This document shows, piece after piece, positions 1 to 12,250 of a stretch of DNA of 64,000 nucleotides. How positions within the stretch are numbered: the first letter of the stretch is position 1; every line of letters starts with the position of its first letter. The translations under genes and the position numbers were made by a program. The notes under the pieces were generated by a model. It saw only the letters and a list, made by a program, of their open reading frames with translations. It was not told the DNA's origin and made no database searches. The stretch is from Diphasiastrum complanatum (lineage: Eukaryota > Streptophyta > Lycopodiopsida > Lycopodiales > Lycopodiaceae), in the NCBI GenBank assembly GCA_029204225.1, contig CM055109.1, positions 48,570,599 through 48,634,598 of the forward strand, written 5' to 3'.

Positions 1-2373
1 TGATGGTTGATGGAACACCAGTGACTGCAACGGTTGTGGATATGGAGGAAATAATGTAAAATTTTTGAGTTGGATCGGGAGGTACAATCTCAGATGAGAA
101 GAAGTAACATGTGTGAACTTAATAGATAAGGAGGACTAACACTTGCAAAATCATGATGTGACTGCAATATAGAGAGTTCCATCTGTATGTACTTTTGTGT
201 CAACTATGTGCCTCTTCCAATTGTATGTGTACATCTGTAGATACTATTTCTCCTTGTGGTATGTGTTCACCTAAACACTGATACTGCGATCGTAACGTAA
301 TAAGCGCCGAGATATCGTATCAACTTTAACTTTGCATGCGTCTCTCTCATTCTTATGCCTCCAATTTGTAGGCACCGACCTATCAACCATGTATGCAGCC
401 TCTTATTTGAAAGTAGTTGTCCTTTGTCTAGTAATACCTGTAATTCAATTGTCGGTGTAGGAGTAGAACCTGAAATCGCAAATTCAATCTCTATTCTCTC
501 ATCAGTAGCCAAGCTGTAATATGAATCGGCCGAGCTGAGTGTCTCCCCTTCTGGCCTCATTGTAGCACCTGTGCTGCAGAACCTTTTTCAGGACTGTAAG
601 TGGCCTTAGTACCCTCAGGCCTCCAGTAAGTCCAGCTATGCTTGTATACCTTGTCCCTCCACAAGACCGATTAAAATGCAATACAGCTATCGAAGCATAG
701 TCTAAATAATGTGAAATTTGTCAATTATACTCAACAATGTGCTAGCAGATACAACTAGGTGCTAGAGAAACCCCACAATAAAAAAAACACAGACGGCCCT
801 AATGTGGTAGCAAGCACAACACCATCATGAATGCTTAAGACACTGTATTAAAGCTTTCCCAAAAGAATTGTTACAACTGTCTCCCTAGCAATCCTACGAC
901 AGATCTCAGCAACAAAAATCACTGAAAAAGGTTGACTACTGCTTGCAAATGAAGCAACCAAAATAAAATCGTAAAAACGTAGCCTAAATCTATTTTTTTG
1001 ATTTCTATCTTGACAAAGCATAAAAATTCCAAACATTGATTGCATGGTGATTCCCATGCTAGAGAGAAGTTTTTGGCTCCAAAATAAAATTGTAAAAACG
1101 TAGCCTAAATCTAGTTTTTGGCTCCTCATGTGCTTGATTTGGCCACCTGCAACTTTCTCTCCAACTTCCCCACCCATTCTTGTGCGCATGAAGGCATATC
1201 AGGCTTGAACTATTGTTTGGGCTAATTTTGTTTTTCAAAAACAAAGAACGCGTTCCGCTCTATGTTATATAATATGGGATGTGTTCCAAAATGCTGGTCG
1301 GTTAGAATTCCATTCTGAGTTTACTGAATCGAGAAGTATATTCTTGATGCTGGTAAGTGTGTTCTCCTTGCTAGAACATGTCTTCCCTACAGTAGAAGTG
1401 ATGATAAGTAGATTTTTGGTAATGGAAAACGTATTTTTCATGTTTATTATTCAAGAATGTGTTTCCCATGCTAGAAATGATTTATCCCCGCAAGAAAATG
1501 CTCGTCCTAATCCTGAAAGTTGCTTCGATTCTATGTATAGAACACATCACAATAAACTCACACTGATAGCAAGTAATAGGCAGAAAATTAATGATCATAT
1601 AGCAATCTCCAACTAAGATCACTATACAAGCATCAATATGCTATCGGTCTCCAACTAAGGACCCAAGGAACTCCAGAGCAATGAACTATAGATGACAACA
1701 AGCTTTTTTGTGTATTTGAGGGCCCTTAGTGGCGTTTTTCTTGGAAGGTCCAAATGAGCCTAGGGCATATGTGAGGATGGCATGAGTTTGGTCCTTTGCT
1801 CCACTACTTGGCCCCAATGTCGATAATTGCCTAATATTATCCATTTAATCATATGAGCAACCAAAGTTTTGGAGCCTTTTTTCTAAAGTGGATAGAAATC
1901 TGAAATTATATGCTATGATTCATGAAAAATTGCCCTTAAGTAATGATAAGTAGTTTCTTGGGGATGAGACAATGTCTTGAGGATGAGACGTTCATAGTAT
2001 TTGCTTCTACTGGTTTGTGAAATTTTCGCATCCATTAATGTGTTTCCTGTCTGACGTCTGCCCATATTATGCTTGAATAGATTCCAGCTAAAGTCCCTCT
2101 TTTGGCCTTACAATGTTAAGTGTGAAGCTAAATTTTATGGTTGCAACTAGTTCGATTGGGAGCTTAATTGGTGATACCTAATGTAAGAACAACCTATGCC
2201 CAAATTTAATCATTCCTTTAAGGATTGTTCATATTGCTTTTTGCAGTTTTAATCGATAATCTCTTTGATGTTGAATTAATTTCTGCTTATCATTCAATCT
2301 TTATCCCCCCTTTTTTTTGTATATCATGCTTAGAATGGTGTGCAATTATGGCCAATGATATCGGTAATCTGAG
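1..2373. other. unassigned sequence upstream of the first recognisable GLE1 exon
   Basis: No convincing coding exon was found on either strand. The stretch is AT-rich and is probably intron or 5' flank of GLE1, because the first exon recognised here already encodes the domain that follows the N-terminal coiled coil of GLE1. It contains a 43-bp direct repeat (958-1000 and 1079-1122, offset 121 bp) and an ACGCGTTCCG motif near 1248-1260 of the kind described separately. Short ORFs here have no recognisable motif. Confidence 0.5.
958..1122. repeat. pair of 43-bp direct repeats, offset 121 bp
   Basis: The segment starting CCAAAATAAAAT and running through AACGTAGCCTAAATCTA occurs at 958-1000 and again at 1079-1122 with about three differences. 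It looks like a local duplication rather than a transposon terminus. Confidence 0.7.
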
Positions 2374-5300
2374 CTATGGACATGCTTTGTGATGCCAGAA
2401 ACAAGTCCATTGAATTGACAGCGCTACTGAGTGACGGCAGTAAACCTCAACAATTCCTCATATTAACATTAGCATCCAAGGTGATGCTTTGAATGCTTAA
2501 AGATATTTCACTTTTAGGGTTCCCCTTTTTCCATCTTCTCCTGTGAGTTAGGTAATACTCCAATTAGCATTTTGGGCTCAAATTTTCTAGGGTGCTACAA
2601 ATCAGTTCCTGCTTTGGCAAAATCATCTTAGTCTGCATGAATATATGTTCCATTCTTGGATTTCAATCTTTTCTTGTTAGTCAACTGCCAATGCTGAGGT
2701 TAGTCTGCTATAAATAGCGTTCATGATCGAATATCTAACTTCCTTGAGATGCCGGAAATTGCAGCTATTGTCACAGTGCGAATCACAAGTTTTGAAGCTG
2801 CCTTCATTTGCATTTCCACTGGCCCAGGTGGTTGTGAATGTTGCTGCACAGGTATCTTTCTAGGGCTGTGGCATAATACAAACAGGAGTCACAATAGAAA
2901 ACAAAAGCAAGGGTTATTCTGGCATTCCCTTTTCATATCTGGGTATTACAATATGGGTTCTCAATTTCAAGTTCACAACTTTTTTTCATGTGTGCCTTTT
3001 GTTGAACAGATCCCCTTTGTGATGGATGTTGTCCTTGCTAAGCTCAATGCTGCCTGCATTTTCACCGTTCCGAAGTATTTCATTTTCTCGAAGGTAACGA
3101 GAAAACGAGTTTCTAATTGGTATTTAAGCTGTTACTATCACCATATTGTTTATTATAAAGTAGCCTAGGTGTATACATAATCCTCATACAATGAAAGATT
3201 GAGGTTTGGCATTTTGTCTACAAATAAAAAGAAAAGGGAGGACAAAGGTTCACTTATGAAGGGGTTAGTCTTTATAAGGAAGAGCTTTTTGTTATGCATT
3301 CCTCAGCACTATAATGTGAAAGCACTTCTGAGAGCTTTATTGAGTAAAAGCTGATATAGTTGTGTTCTTAGAAATCAGGGATTTGATATTTTTGTCTTCA
3401 ATTGGAAATGATTGATCCTTTAGTCTTGCACAAGATGTGGCTATGGTGGGTGTTTATTGCTTGTAGTGTTTCCTTATTGTGGCTTTAAATGTTTTCCAAA
3501 TCGGCCTCGCTTGTCCCTTTTACATCAATAACACAGTTCAGTCATTGGTTCTACTGCTTGCTAGTTTTTGTGAACTACTATTGGTTGTAGTAGACAAACT
3601 TGAGGCATTGAATCTACTATAGGCAAATAAGAAACTGTGCACCCAAAACTAATACGATCTAGTATATCTTTTGGGCAGAGTTATTGACCTATGAAAGTGG
3701 CACAAGTTCACAAAATCATTTTGGTGAAGAAAATTATTGAGATCTGATTCAAAAACTTAGGCGGTGGCACAGTTGTGGGCACTCATTTGCAATCAGGTTT
3801 TTTTGTACAGATTGGACACCAAGTGGCCTCGCTTGTTGTCGGTTGTGGTGCCTTTTGCACTGCTTGTACACCCTACACCCTTAAGCTTTTCGTCCCTAGA
3901 TCCAACTAGCTCCATAGTGAACTAACTCAACACAATGGAATTGGAATAAGCACACGATTAACAAATTTTGTGAACTGAATAACGGATTACAATATATCAA
4001 TTATGAGCTCCTTGACTTGCACATGCAGTGGACTCTCATGACACCATTATATCACTTCTGATTATCAAAGGCCTATCAAGTCCTGTTATGACCAAATTGT
4101 GCACATACTGTGCCACTATTACACTGTCGTTTTTGCCTTATTTTCACAAAATTTTCTTTTCTCAAGTTTAATTTTCTTAAAAGGCCTGTCGATTCAGCTG
4201 TACCATGCTCTTGGTGCTTGCTTTATTTCTTCAATGAATGCTGGGCTTTCTTAAGCTTGGATTCTAGATGTCCTTTTCCCTTGAATCCAAATTTATGTGG
4301 CTGGTCTACATATACTTTTGCTTCTAGACCATCATCAAGAACTCATTTAGATAACCTTTTACTGCAAGTCCTATCCCAAAATTAGCTGCTAAGTGGAATA
4401 TAATTCTGATGGCTACTATGCTAGCCACTAGAGCAAACGCTTTGTTATGATCCTTTTTCAGAGCATAGTCCTAGGCTACTATTATACTTTATGTTTGTCG
4501 AATAAGCCATCTGCATTTGATTATATTCTGCATATCCCTTTACAGCCATTAAAGTTTATTATGCATATCCCTTAACGGCCATTTTTTATTTGTATTTATT
4601 TATCCAACTTGTATGAGTTTTACTCTTCTTGCATGACTGCTTTCAAAACATCATTCTCAATCGATTCTTCAACCACCGCTTTTTAGGGGTAGGGCTACTT
4701 CAACCTTGCACTCTGGTGGAACGCGGGTGAGAATTTGATGCTCGATCTATTAGAGTTTTGAGAGGGAGATACTAGGATGTCTGCCATGAACAAGGATATT
4801 CATATTTGAATTTACATTTGTGGTTCTCTACTTCTGCAAGGTATGTCAGCCCATAAATTGTCTACTTGGATGCATGTTGGGTACTTTTCACACGGTGGAG
4901 TTTTCGTAGTGTGGCTTGAATAAGAGCCCATATGGTCACTGCAACCTACTAATATGTATATTTCTTAAGCTAGGTACGTCCAGTCATGGATGCAACATCA
5001 TGTGTCCAAATGGAGGTCTTTCATTTTTGTTCAATTTCTTAAACTATAAAATAAAGAAGGCAAATATCAAATTTGATTGATAAGATTACACCAAAAAAAA
5101 CCTTTTTAATTGCTTATATGTTCCATATGTTGGAATGCTTCCTTATTTTATTTATTTGGAATCAGTGTTGCAGAGGATTGCGATCCACTGCAAAAACGTT
5201 CTTGAACGTACCTTCCGGAACGTCAGCTATCTGCGACCCGGATTGCAATTTTTATTTATTATTTATTATTTTTAATTTTTTTTGGGGAAAAAGACCTATG

Positions 5301-8300
5301 GCTAAATAGTTTTTTTTTGGGACATTTTAGTTACTCTTAAATGACCTCAAGTTTTTTGAGCAGGTTGAGTTGATTCACGTTTTTGTCACAAGCTTTGAAA
5401 TGGATGCTTATGCTTCATAATTGTTGTCGGTTTGCTATCGTTCAATATGGTTCCATGTGATTTCATTTGACATAATACAGAAATAGCGGTGCTCAAAAAG
5501 AATCAATTAATGACCCAAAACTGGACCGCACTCTTGAAACTCCTGGCAAACTACGTAACTGAATTGATCTTGAAAACACCTTTAATCTGATACCCCAAAA
5601 AAAAACCGAAAACATTTGTGTTCTGGGAAACCTAATGGGAAATCCCAGATCATGTTCCGGATCGTGATCCGGAACGCGTTCCAGATCACGTTTGGGAATG
5701 TGGGCTGCATCTATGTATAATGCATAGAATCCTTGTTGATAAAACTAGCTTTTATGGAGCTTGAATCATTGATGTGTTGAATAGAAACAAGTAATGGAAA
5801 ATTGGTGTATGGTGGGTAAACTGTATGGTGGGTAATCTAAAATGCTAAGTTGAACTGTCATTCATGAAGCATTCAGAAAAAAGGTGATGACAACACGTGC
5901 ATACTTGCAGCCAACTGCTTTTAGTTGATTCAAGCCTTGTAACTATCACGTTTTTCTTGCAGAATCAATATGAAAATGACATTGCCTACTACAAAATGCT
6001 TGGATATCAAGAGGTTGATAATAAGTTAGAAAGTACTGATGAGTTCCTTGCTCGGATGATGGCATATATGACCTTCTATGCTGCAATCACTCAGGTCACA
6101 TCTCTCTCTCTCTCTTTAACTTAAAACTTGGTGCTATAGTTCTTGATCCCTACTTGTCGCATATTACTTTCTCTTTTATGCAATGTATTTTTTCAGGAAT
6201 AAGGATCTGCCAACTTGGATGATTTGCAAGTGTTTGGTCAAAGTTCAACAGGCAGAAATGGGTAACATGGCAACACACTGGAAGTAAAAGACTCCTAGCA
6301 GCATAGGGTCCTTACTGTGGCAGGATTGATGCACCTTAGAGTTTCTGGCAGGATTGAGGCACTAATTTCTGCCAGCTCACCGACCATGGGAATTTGGCTT
6401 GTCATTTACAGAACCAGGGGAAAGGTCTCACTGTCACATAAATCTGAAAATGAAGGTAGCTTACTGTCCAGTTTTGATTTGAGGAAAGATCATGATCAAA
6501 TAAATCTGAGGCAGTTTCGACTCACAAACACTGGTTTTTGAGCAGGCAAATTCAGGCATCTGAAGTTCTCAAAACAAAACCAAGAAGAAAAAGATATACG
6601 TTTCTAACATATTTTTTAGAGAACTAAAAGTATGTACAGAACAATGTTCCGTACTTGTCCACTCCATGTGCTACATAACTATCTTTTTCCAATAAGAGCT
6701 TGCTTTTCAAAGAATTTTCAACCATAGTCAAGGGAGAATGAGGCATCTTGAAAAGATTCTCAAGCATGACTCTACGGGTAGGATTTCAAGAGGTCCTTGA
6801 AGTTTCACTTAACTAGGAAGGATATGGTATTATTTGTGCACTTCTCCAAAAAAGATCAAGGAAGCTTTACAAAGTTGAAGCTCCACCTAAATCTGTCAAA
6901 CATCTTGTACTCTCACAAATTACAATATGTGAGGTCTAGAAAAGAGTGGGAAAAGGTCATACAATGGAGATTGGATGGGTAATGGACAACACTCAGATGA
7001 GTCACGAAGCAAAGTTTTCTGGAAGGAATTACCCGATAAAAAATACCAAGGCACAATCTATGGGATTTTAAAGAGCTTAACTAAATCTGGTCATTTTGAG
7101 CTACGATGGTTTCGCCTGGAGTAGATGCATTGGTCCTAGTGATTTTGCAAAAGGTTAAAACATTATTGGGCTGCCAGAAGTGTATGGAAAAAAAAAACTT
7201 GCAAGATATCAGTAATTGAAGGCTATTATGACTACACGACATAAATGAAAAATGTTATAGAAAAAGAGATCATGGTAAGTGTTTTGTTATATTTTTGACT
7301 AACTTCAACAAGCAATTACGTGACTTCAAGAACCAATTCATGTGGCGACATCATGGAGTAAGAACATATATTTGGTGGTTTTGCACTTTGCTCCTCAACA
7401 GTCTATCTTTACAAAAACATGAACCTGGATGAGATGATCTCTTGGAGAGGTTATCATACACTGTAAAAGATTCGAAAATAGATGGATAAATCATCTTCAT
7501 CTTACTGTAGGAGATTTCTCTGATTCAATTAATATGGAGCCAATGGTGTTTTTTGGAAGAAGGGACATAAGATCTTTTCGCTTCTGATTCAAACATTATA
7601 AGACTACAATGATGCAGAAACCCTATCATTTATTTGAATGAGAGCTGTTGAGAATGGAAAGAGCACACGAGCTCATCTTATGCAAGGGCCTTACGGTTTT
7701 GGAAAACCTTTCCCACTTGAGAAAAGTAGATCGCTGGGAAATGGACTAAGAAATGCCATGTCATCATGTTGTGGTGAAAGTGTTCCAAATTGCAACACGT
7801 ATGTCAAATATTGAAATTTTAACACATTATGTCCATTCAACTTGTAAGATGTGACAAATATAATGTGTCAATGCATGTTTTCCTTAGCGAAACTTGACAT
7901 GTAAATGTACGTCACGTTACTCGTACATTTGAAACCACAATTTCCAAGTGATATACTTGTTTTCCCATTAAAGAAATGTCCTAGTAACTAAAAGCCTGAA
8001 CTCTATTTCAAGGTGCTAGTGATTGGTACTAGTCTTGAGGTGCCAATTAAGTGGCAAAGAGGTGGTGCTACACTTACAAAGTTTCCCAGGACCTTGTTGT
8101 GATGGATACCTAGAATATAAGCATAATATGGGTCCACAGGCACCTATGAAATATAGATAGGGCCCAAAACATGATGTAGCATATAGAAGTAATAGAATAT
8201 AAGCATAATAGGGGTCCACAGGCACCTACGAAATATAATTCGGGCCCAAAACATGAGGTAGCATATAGAAGTAATAGAGTCAGTTTACATCCCACGTAGC

Positions 8301-10608
8301 ATATAGATGTACTTCGTGTTGTGCTTTGATTGTAATAAAGCTATTTCTTACTATGCATGTGTTTCAATGAGTCTATGGTGAGATATTGCATGGTCAGAAA
8401 TGTAAGTAGCATCTCCATGCATTTCCTATAGAGTATCAAGGCATCTTATGATCTTGGGAGCTATGGCATTCTAGAAGATTCCATAGAGGTGAGATTGTTC
8501 TTTGTTCGTGAGAGAAATCATTGAGTCAGGTTGAGAAAATCCTTGACATTCATGGTGGTGAGAGAGAATCCTAGCGCTGTGGATTATTAATGTGTGAGTT
8601 AGTCATGCTTTACAATGTATCTCATCTCTTCCTTGAGGTAGGACTAAGTGTGCAATGCAGCCATAACGATTAATTATTGTAGAGGGAGAGGCTACTAATA
8701 GTGGTTATATTTAGACCCTCAATTTTCTCCATCACATTATAGATGAAATGAGCAACATCTAAATGTATCCAAGGCCCATTGACTTCTGTAACTCGCTTTT
8801 GGATTGCAATTCTCGTGAGCTATACACTAGAATTGTATGCTTGAAAACCTAGGGAGAAATAAACCGCTCGACAATGCATAATTGCAATATCTCCTAGTGT
8901 CTTATCTTTATTATCATGATGTGCACATTTCCAAGGACATGAGTTCTTGAAGTAAGGCACATTTACTTCACACCAACTAAAAAAACGAGTTACACCATTA
9001 AGAAGAGAAAAAAGAACTAAACACATCCATGTCAAAACTGTTGGAAGTTGTTGAGTGTTTCTAGAATCTTCTAGACATGAGCTATCTTTTGGAGAGGTGC
9101 ACTTTCTTTACAAGAGCTATAGAAACGAGCTGATACAATCATTTACAAGAGCAAGAGCAACCACATAACGTGGTAGTTTCACAAACCCTAAGTTTGCAGT
9201 TGGAAAACCTCAAGTCATTTTGGGCAGCTATACCAATCAAGAGGGAGGCTTCAAGAGCCATAATAGCTCCATGAAGTTGCGAAAAAATAATCATTCTGGT
9301 GCAAGATACATAAAATCCTAAGTATTGGTCAAGTTATGAACTCAACCATAGTATTAGTGTCACACAACAGCAATAGACTAGAAAAGGTGAAGCATCTTCC
9401 AACTAAGAATATTGCAAGAACATTAACTGTACTTAATAGATGATCCTTTACAAGGAAGAGCAATGAGTCTCCTACAAAAAACCCAAGAGATAAAAGTCAT
9501 AAGCTACTGAATGAATGTCTTTGCTTCCTATTCATAGTGAATTGTGACTGTCGGGATCCTAGCCGTCAGTGACAAGATGCTACTCGGCAAGCAGCCGGGG
9601 TGACCAAGTGGTTCATAGGTCCATGGCGGAGTATGGAGGTGGTACACCCTATGAATCACTCAGTATTCACAGGTCATAGGTGACATGCATGCCAAGTAGA
9701 CTGACGACCCACAGTTGGATGCCATGTGCTAGGTGACCGGAATATAAGTAGGACTCACAGAGAGGGTGCCTAGACCTTCCTGCCAGGGAGCTGCAGGAAT
9801 GAATCTCTTACAAGCAACTCAAGAAACTTTAAAACAATAAATCATCTTATAACAAGAGCGAATGATGCTTACAGTCTTCAGGAGCCAGTTAAGCTTGGGC
9901 ACCCTACAAGAAAATCGCCAAGCCTACTTAGTCGGCCAAACACACACGTCACTTATTTAGCGACCAAGTACCATAGTAATGGAACAATGTAATTAGCTAG
10001 TTCTTTTGGAGGTTTAATTGAATTTACGAGGCCCCAAGGACAGTAGTGTATCAGTAAGTGCCCTAATGACATTTTTGTAACTTCTTGTGTCTTCAGGAAG
10101 GCTAACTTTTGAGACTTTCGCACTGCAGACTGAGACTTCTGTTGGAAGCAATCCGCATGGACTCAAAGAGGCCTGGGCATGGTGTGCACATTTGCTGAAC
10201 AAAATTCCCGCTAATCGATATTCTGCCTCTGCCTTGGAAGCATTTTTGAAGGTATATAAGTGAAAGAAGTTATTCTTTTCCAAAATGAAACTTATCATAC
10301 TTCTTTGAAAACGGATCTTGGAATGTGTTACATGGAACTGCTAGGTTAAAGTTGTTACAAAGTTTTATATGTGTCATTTTCTGCAGATTGCAGGATTTCG
10401 CCTTTACCAAGTTTATCCGAAGCCCTTTGTGAAGGTAATGCAGTCGATCATGAATGAGTTTGTGGTAAATCTAAAAAAGCATAATGATCCAGATACAAAA
10501 GCCGTGATCAATCGGCTTGAGACATACCTCCTAACACAACAGTTTATGGTTGAACCAGAGGGTCATCAAATGCCTCGAACTGATTTGTCATCATCTATGA
10601 GGGCTTGA
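2374..10608 (+). CDS. GLE1: mRNA export factor GLE1, C-terminal exons (5' part missing)
   Basis: GLE1 sits at the cytoplasmic side of the nuclear pore and, with inositol hexakisphosphate, activates the DEAD-box ATPase that strips exported mRNPs. Six exons join in frame with GT-AG introns: about 2374-2480, 2765-2851, 3010-3093, 5963-6094, 10129-10251 and 10387-10608 (TGA). All but the first have lengths divisible by three, and every junction is phase 0. The product is about 250 residues of the HEAT-like C-terminal domain. Landmarks are LLSQCESQV, FTVPKYFIFSK, YYKMLGYQEVDNKLESTDEFL, SNPHGLKEAWAW and ALEAFLKIAGFRLYQVY, which line up with the GLE1 family (human has NPHGL-like HPHGLNHGW at the same place). 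The start of the first exon is uncertain: AG acceptors lie at 2372 and 2397. The N-terminal coiled-coil half is not in the window or was not recognised. No frameshift or stop was seen, so the gene is probably functional. Confidence 0.85.
3094..5962 (+). other. GLE1 intron (2.87 kb)
   Basis: The intron is bounded by GTAACG and TTGCAG. The flanking exons join without missing family sequence, so no further GLE1 exon is expected inside. It holds a patch of GTTCCGGAAC-type motifs at about 5185-5225 and 5650-5700 and a T-rich stretch at 5235-5320. No gene was recognised. Confidence 0.7.
5185..5700. repeat. GGAACG/CGTTCC palindrome-rich patches
   Basis: Two patches in the GLE1 intron are full of CGTTC/GAACG words: ACGTTCTTGAACGTACCTTC near 5195, then CCGGATCGTGATCCGG and GGAACGCGTTCC near 5655-5685. 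The same vocabulary occurs near 1250, 47690 and 48440-48530. This suggests an uncharacterised dispersed repeat; the boundaries were not resolved. Confidence 0.4.
6095..10128 (+). other. GLE1 intron (4.03 kb)
   Basis: The intron runs from GTCACA to CTGCAG between the YAAITQ and TETSVGSNPHGL exons. It contains an 82-bp tandem duplication (8112-8275) and a GC-richer segment at about 9545-9800. No coding homology was recognised on either strand. Confidence 0.65.
8112..8275. repeat. 82-bp tandem duplication
   Basis: Two adjacent copies begin AGAATATAAGCATAATA at 8112 and 8194. Both contain GGTCCACAGGCACCTA and GTAGCATATAGAAGTAAT. A handful of mismatches separate them, which indicates a fairly recent local duplication inside the GLE1 intron. 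Confidence 0.85.
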
Positions 10609-11754
10609 TGAATTGGTCTCTCTGTGATTGTGTTGAGGCGAAGCAAAGAAATCAAATTTATGTAAACAGCAGCAGACACTCTTAGCATGAATTGCTTCCA
10701 GAAAATGTAGCAATATTTTTCCATTGTTCGGATGTGTTAAGGGGCAACAACTATTTGTTGCAATTCATTGCTTGAGCTAATATCCTAGTTTAGGTTTCAG
10801 TTTGCTACTGCTTAGTTCTTCATGACATTTTTTGAGCATGGAGGTGGTGAGAAGGGTTGTGGCAAAGTGTCACAGGATTTTTGAGGTTCGGCTTTACATC
10901 TTGAAGCATTGGATTATCTTTCTAGTTCTAAATTAGTCCATGCAAATCATAGTTAGCAGTTGCTCTGATTCTTTTCTTCCTTTCCTCATCTTGGGCCAAA
11001 CAAATCAAACAAAACTGATAGCTCTCATTTACTGATGGTCAATATAGCAAGGAGCTCTATGTTTATTTGGTACAAATTACATTTGTTCCATCACAAACAC
11101 AAGTCTAGAAGTAAAAGTTTTCCAAGTTTGAAGTCTCTGACACATCACAAGATATGGACGATTTTTTCAATTGATATACTACAAGAAGCTTTGCGGACTA
11201 CAAGAACAATTTTGATGTGGAAAAAATGCCACATCATAACACTTGAATGGAATCTTGAGTCTTGCAATATATTGAGGTTTTGTTCTCTTTGTTTGAACAA
11301 TTCATACACAAGGATGATATTTTTATATTAAGAGTGATAGAGAAAAAAACGAGCCATTTGAGATCAATTATAGTTGCTCTTCAGGTTTTCATTGTGAGTT
11401 TTTTTTTGGCCTATTATCGGCCCTCCCATCTTGTATGCATGGGTTCCTAATGGATCTTCTATATATGATACATCTTGATAAATCTCAGGCTCTACAAATT
11501 AGCTTGAAATCTCATTGCCATTTACCATTGACCCTTTGTCTCCATTGATTTGTCTTATTAATCGGCCAACTATAGTAAGCCATTTTTGAACAACACCATT
11601 TCTATAAATGGCTTTATCCATGGAGTGTAATTTTCTTGAAAATGTACATGTATGTTATCATAGAGTAGAACATAGGCTTCATCTTTGACATTCTAATGCC
11701 TTGTCATGTTGAATGTCAATCTTTGTTTGACATGCTCCATGTCATTTTGATAAT
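10609..11754 (+). other. GLE1 3' flank and unassigned sequence
   Basis: The first few hundred bases after the GLE1 stop are T-rich and presumably include its 3' UTR. I could not fix a polyadenylation signal with confidence. Nothing else was recognised. Confidence 0.45.
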
Positions 11755-12250
11755 TGTCTTATGTTTTTTCAGAATGCAATCTATGCATACCATTGCAACT
11801 TGTGAAATGAAATCACGCAAGTGCAAATCTTATTTTGGAAATTCCTTGTCAGAGTCAATGCAAAACATGGCACTGATGCAATCACATTTAGGAGGTTCAT
11901 GGCTGATGAAGCTCAAGCAAGTTGGTTAGCAATTAAAATTGTGTTTGGTTAGCATATTAGATTGTGTGCACAACGAAGGAATTCATCTAGTATTTAGGAG
12001 ATATATTATGATAGTATAGCTACATTTGACGTGTTTCAATATCAGGTGACAATTGATGTTGATTGCGCTTGCATGGATTTTCAAATAATTGTTCAAAATG
12101 GCAAATACATTTTTTGCAAAACACTTGTACTATGGCTTTTTGAAGCTAAAAGGCTTCAACATGGATTAAAACATGTTCATTTACCAACTTGTATTAACTT
12201 GTCAAGTGTTGTTTCATGTCATTTTCACATTGACAATGTTGCTAGTAGTT
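11755..12250 (+). pseudogene. degenerate MULE-type transposase fragment with SWIM-like zinc finger
   Basis: Reading frames here, broken by stops and a frame change, give ITFRRFMADEAQASWLAI at about 11850-11925 and YQVTIDVDCACMDF with GKYIFCK at about 12040-12120. A catalytic-domain tail followed by a C-x-C ... C-K zinc finger is the layout of Mutator-like (MuDR/FAR1-related) transposases. The final histidine of the SWIM motif appears to be lost: FCKT stands where CKH is expected. No terminal inverted repeats were located. The assignment rests on motif resemblance only. Confidence 0.35.

Noticed and set aside
3-59. Short frame MVDGTPVTATVVDMEEIM ending in TAA, possibly the tail of an upstream gene
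   Set aside because: Only 18 codons, at the window edge, with no recognisable motif or visible exon structure.
848-1244. Overlapping minus-strand ORFs of 61-113 codons
   Set aside because: They are created by the 43-bp duplicated segment; no domain, and they translate repeat sequence in two frames.
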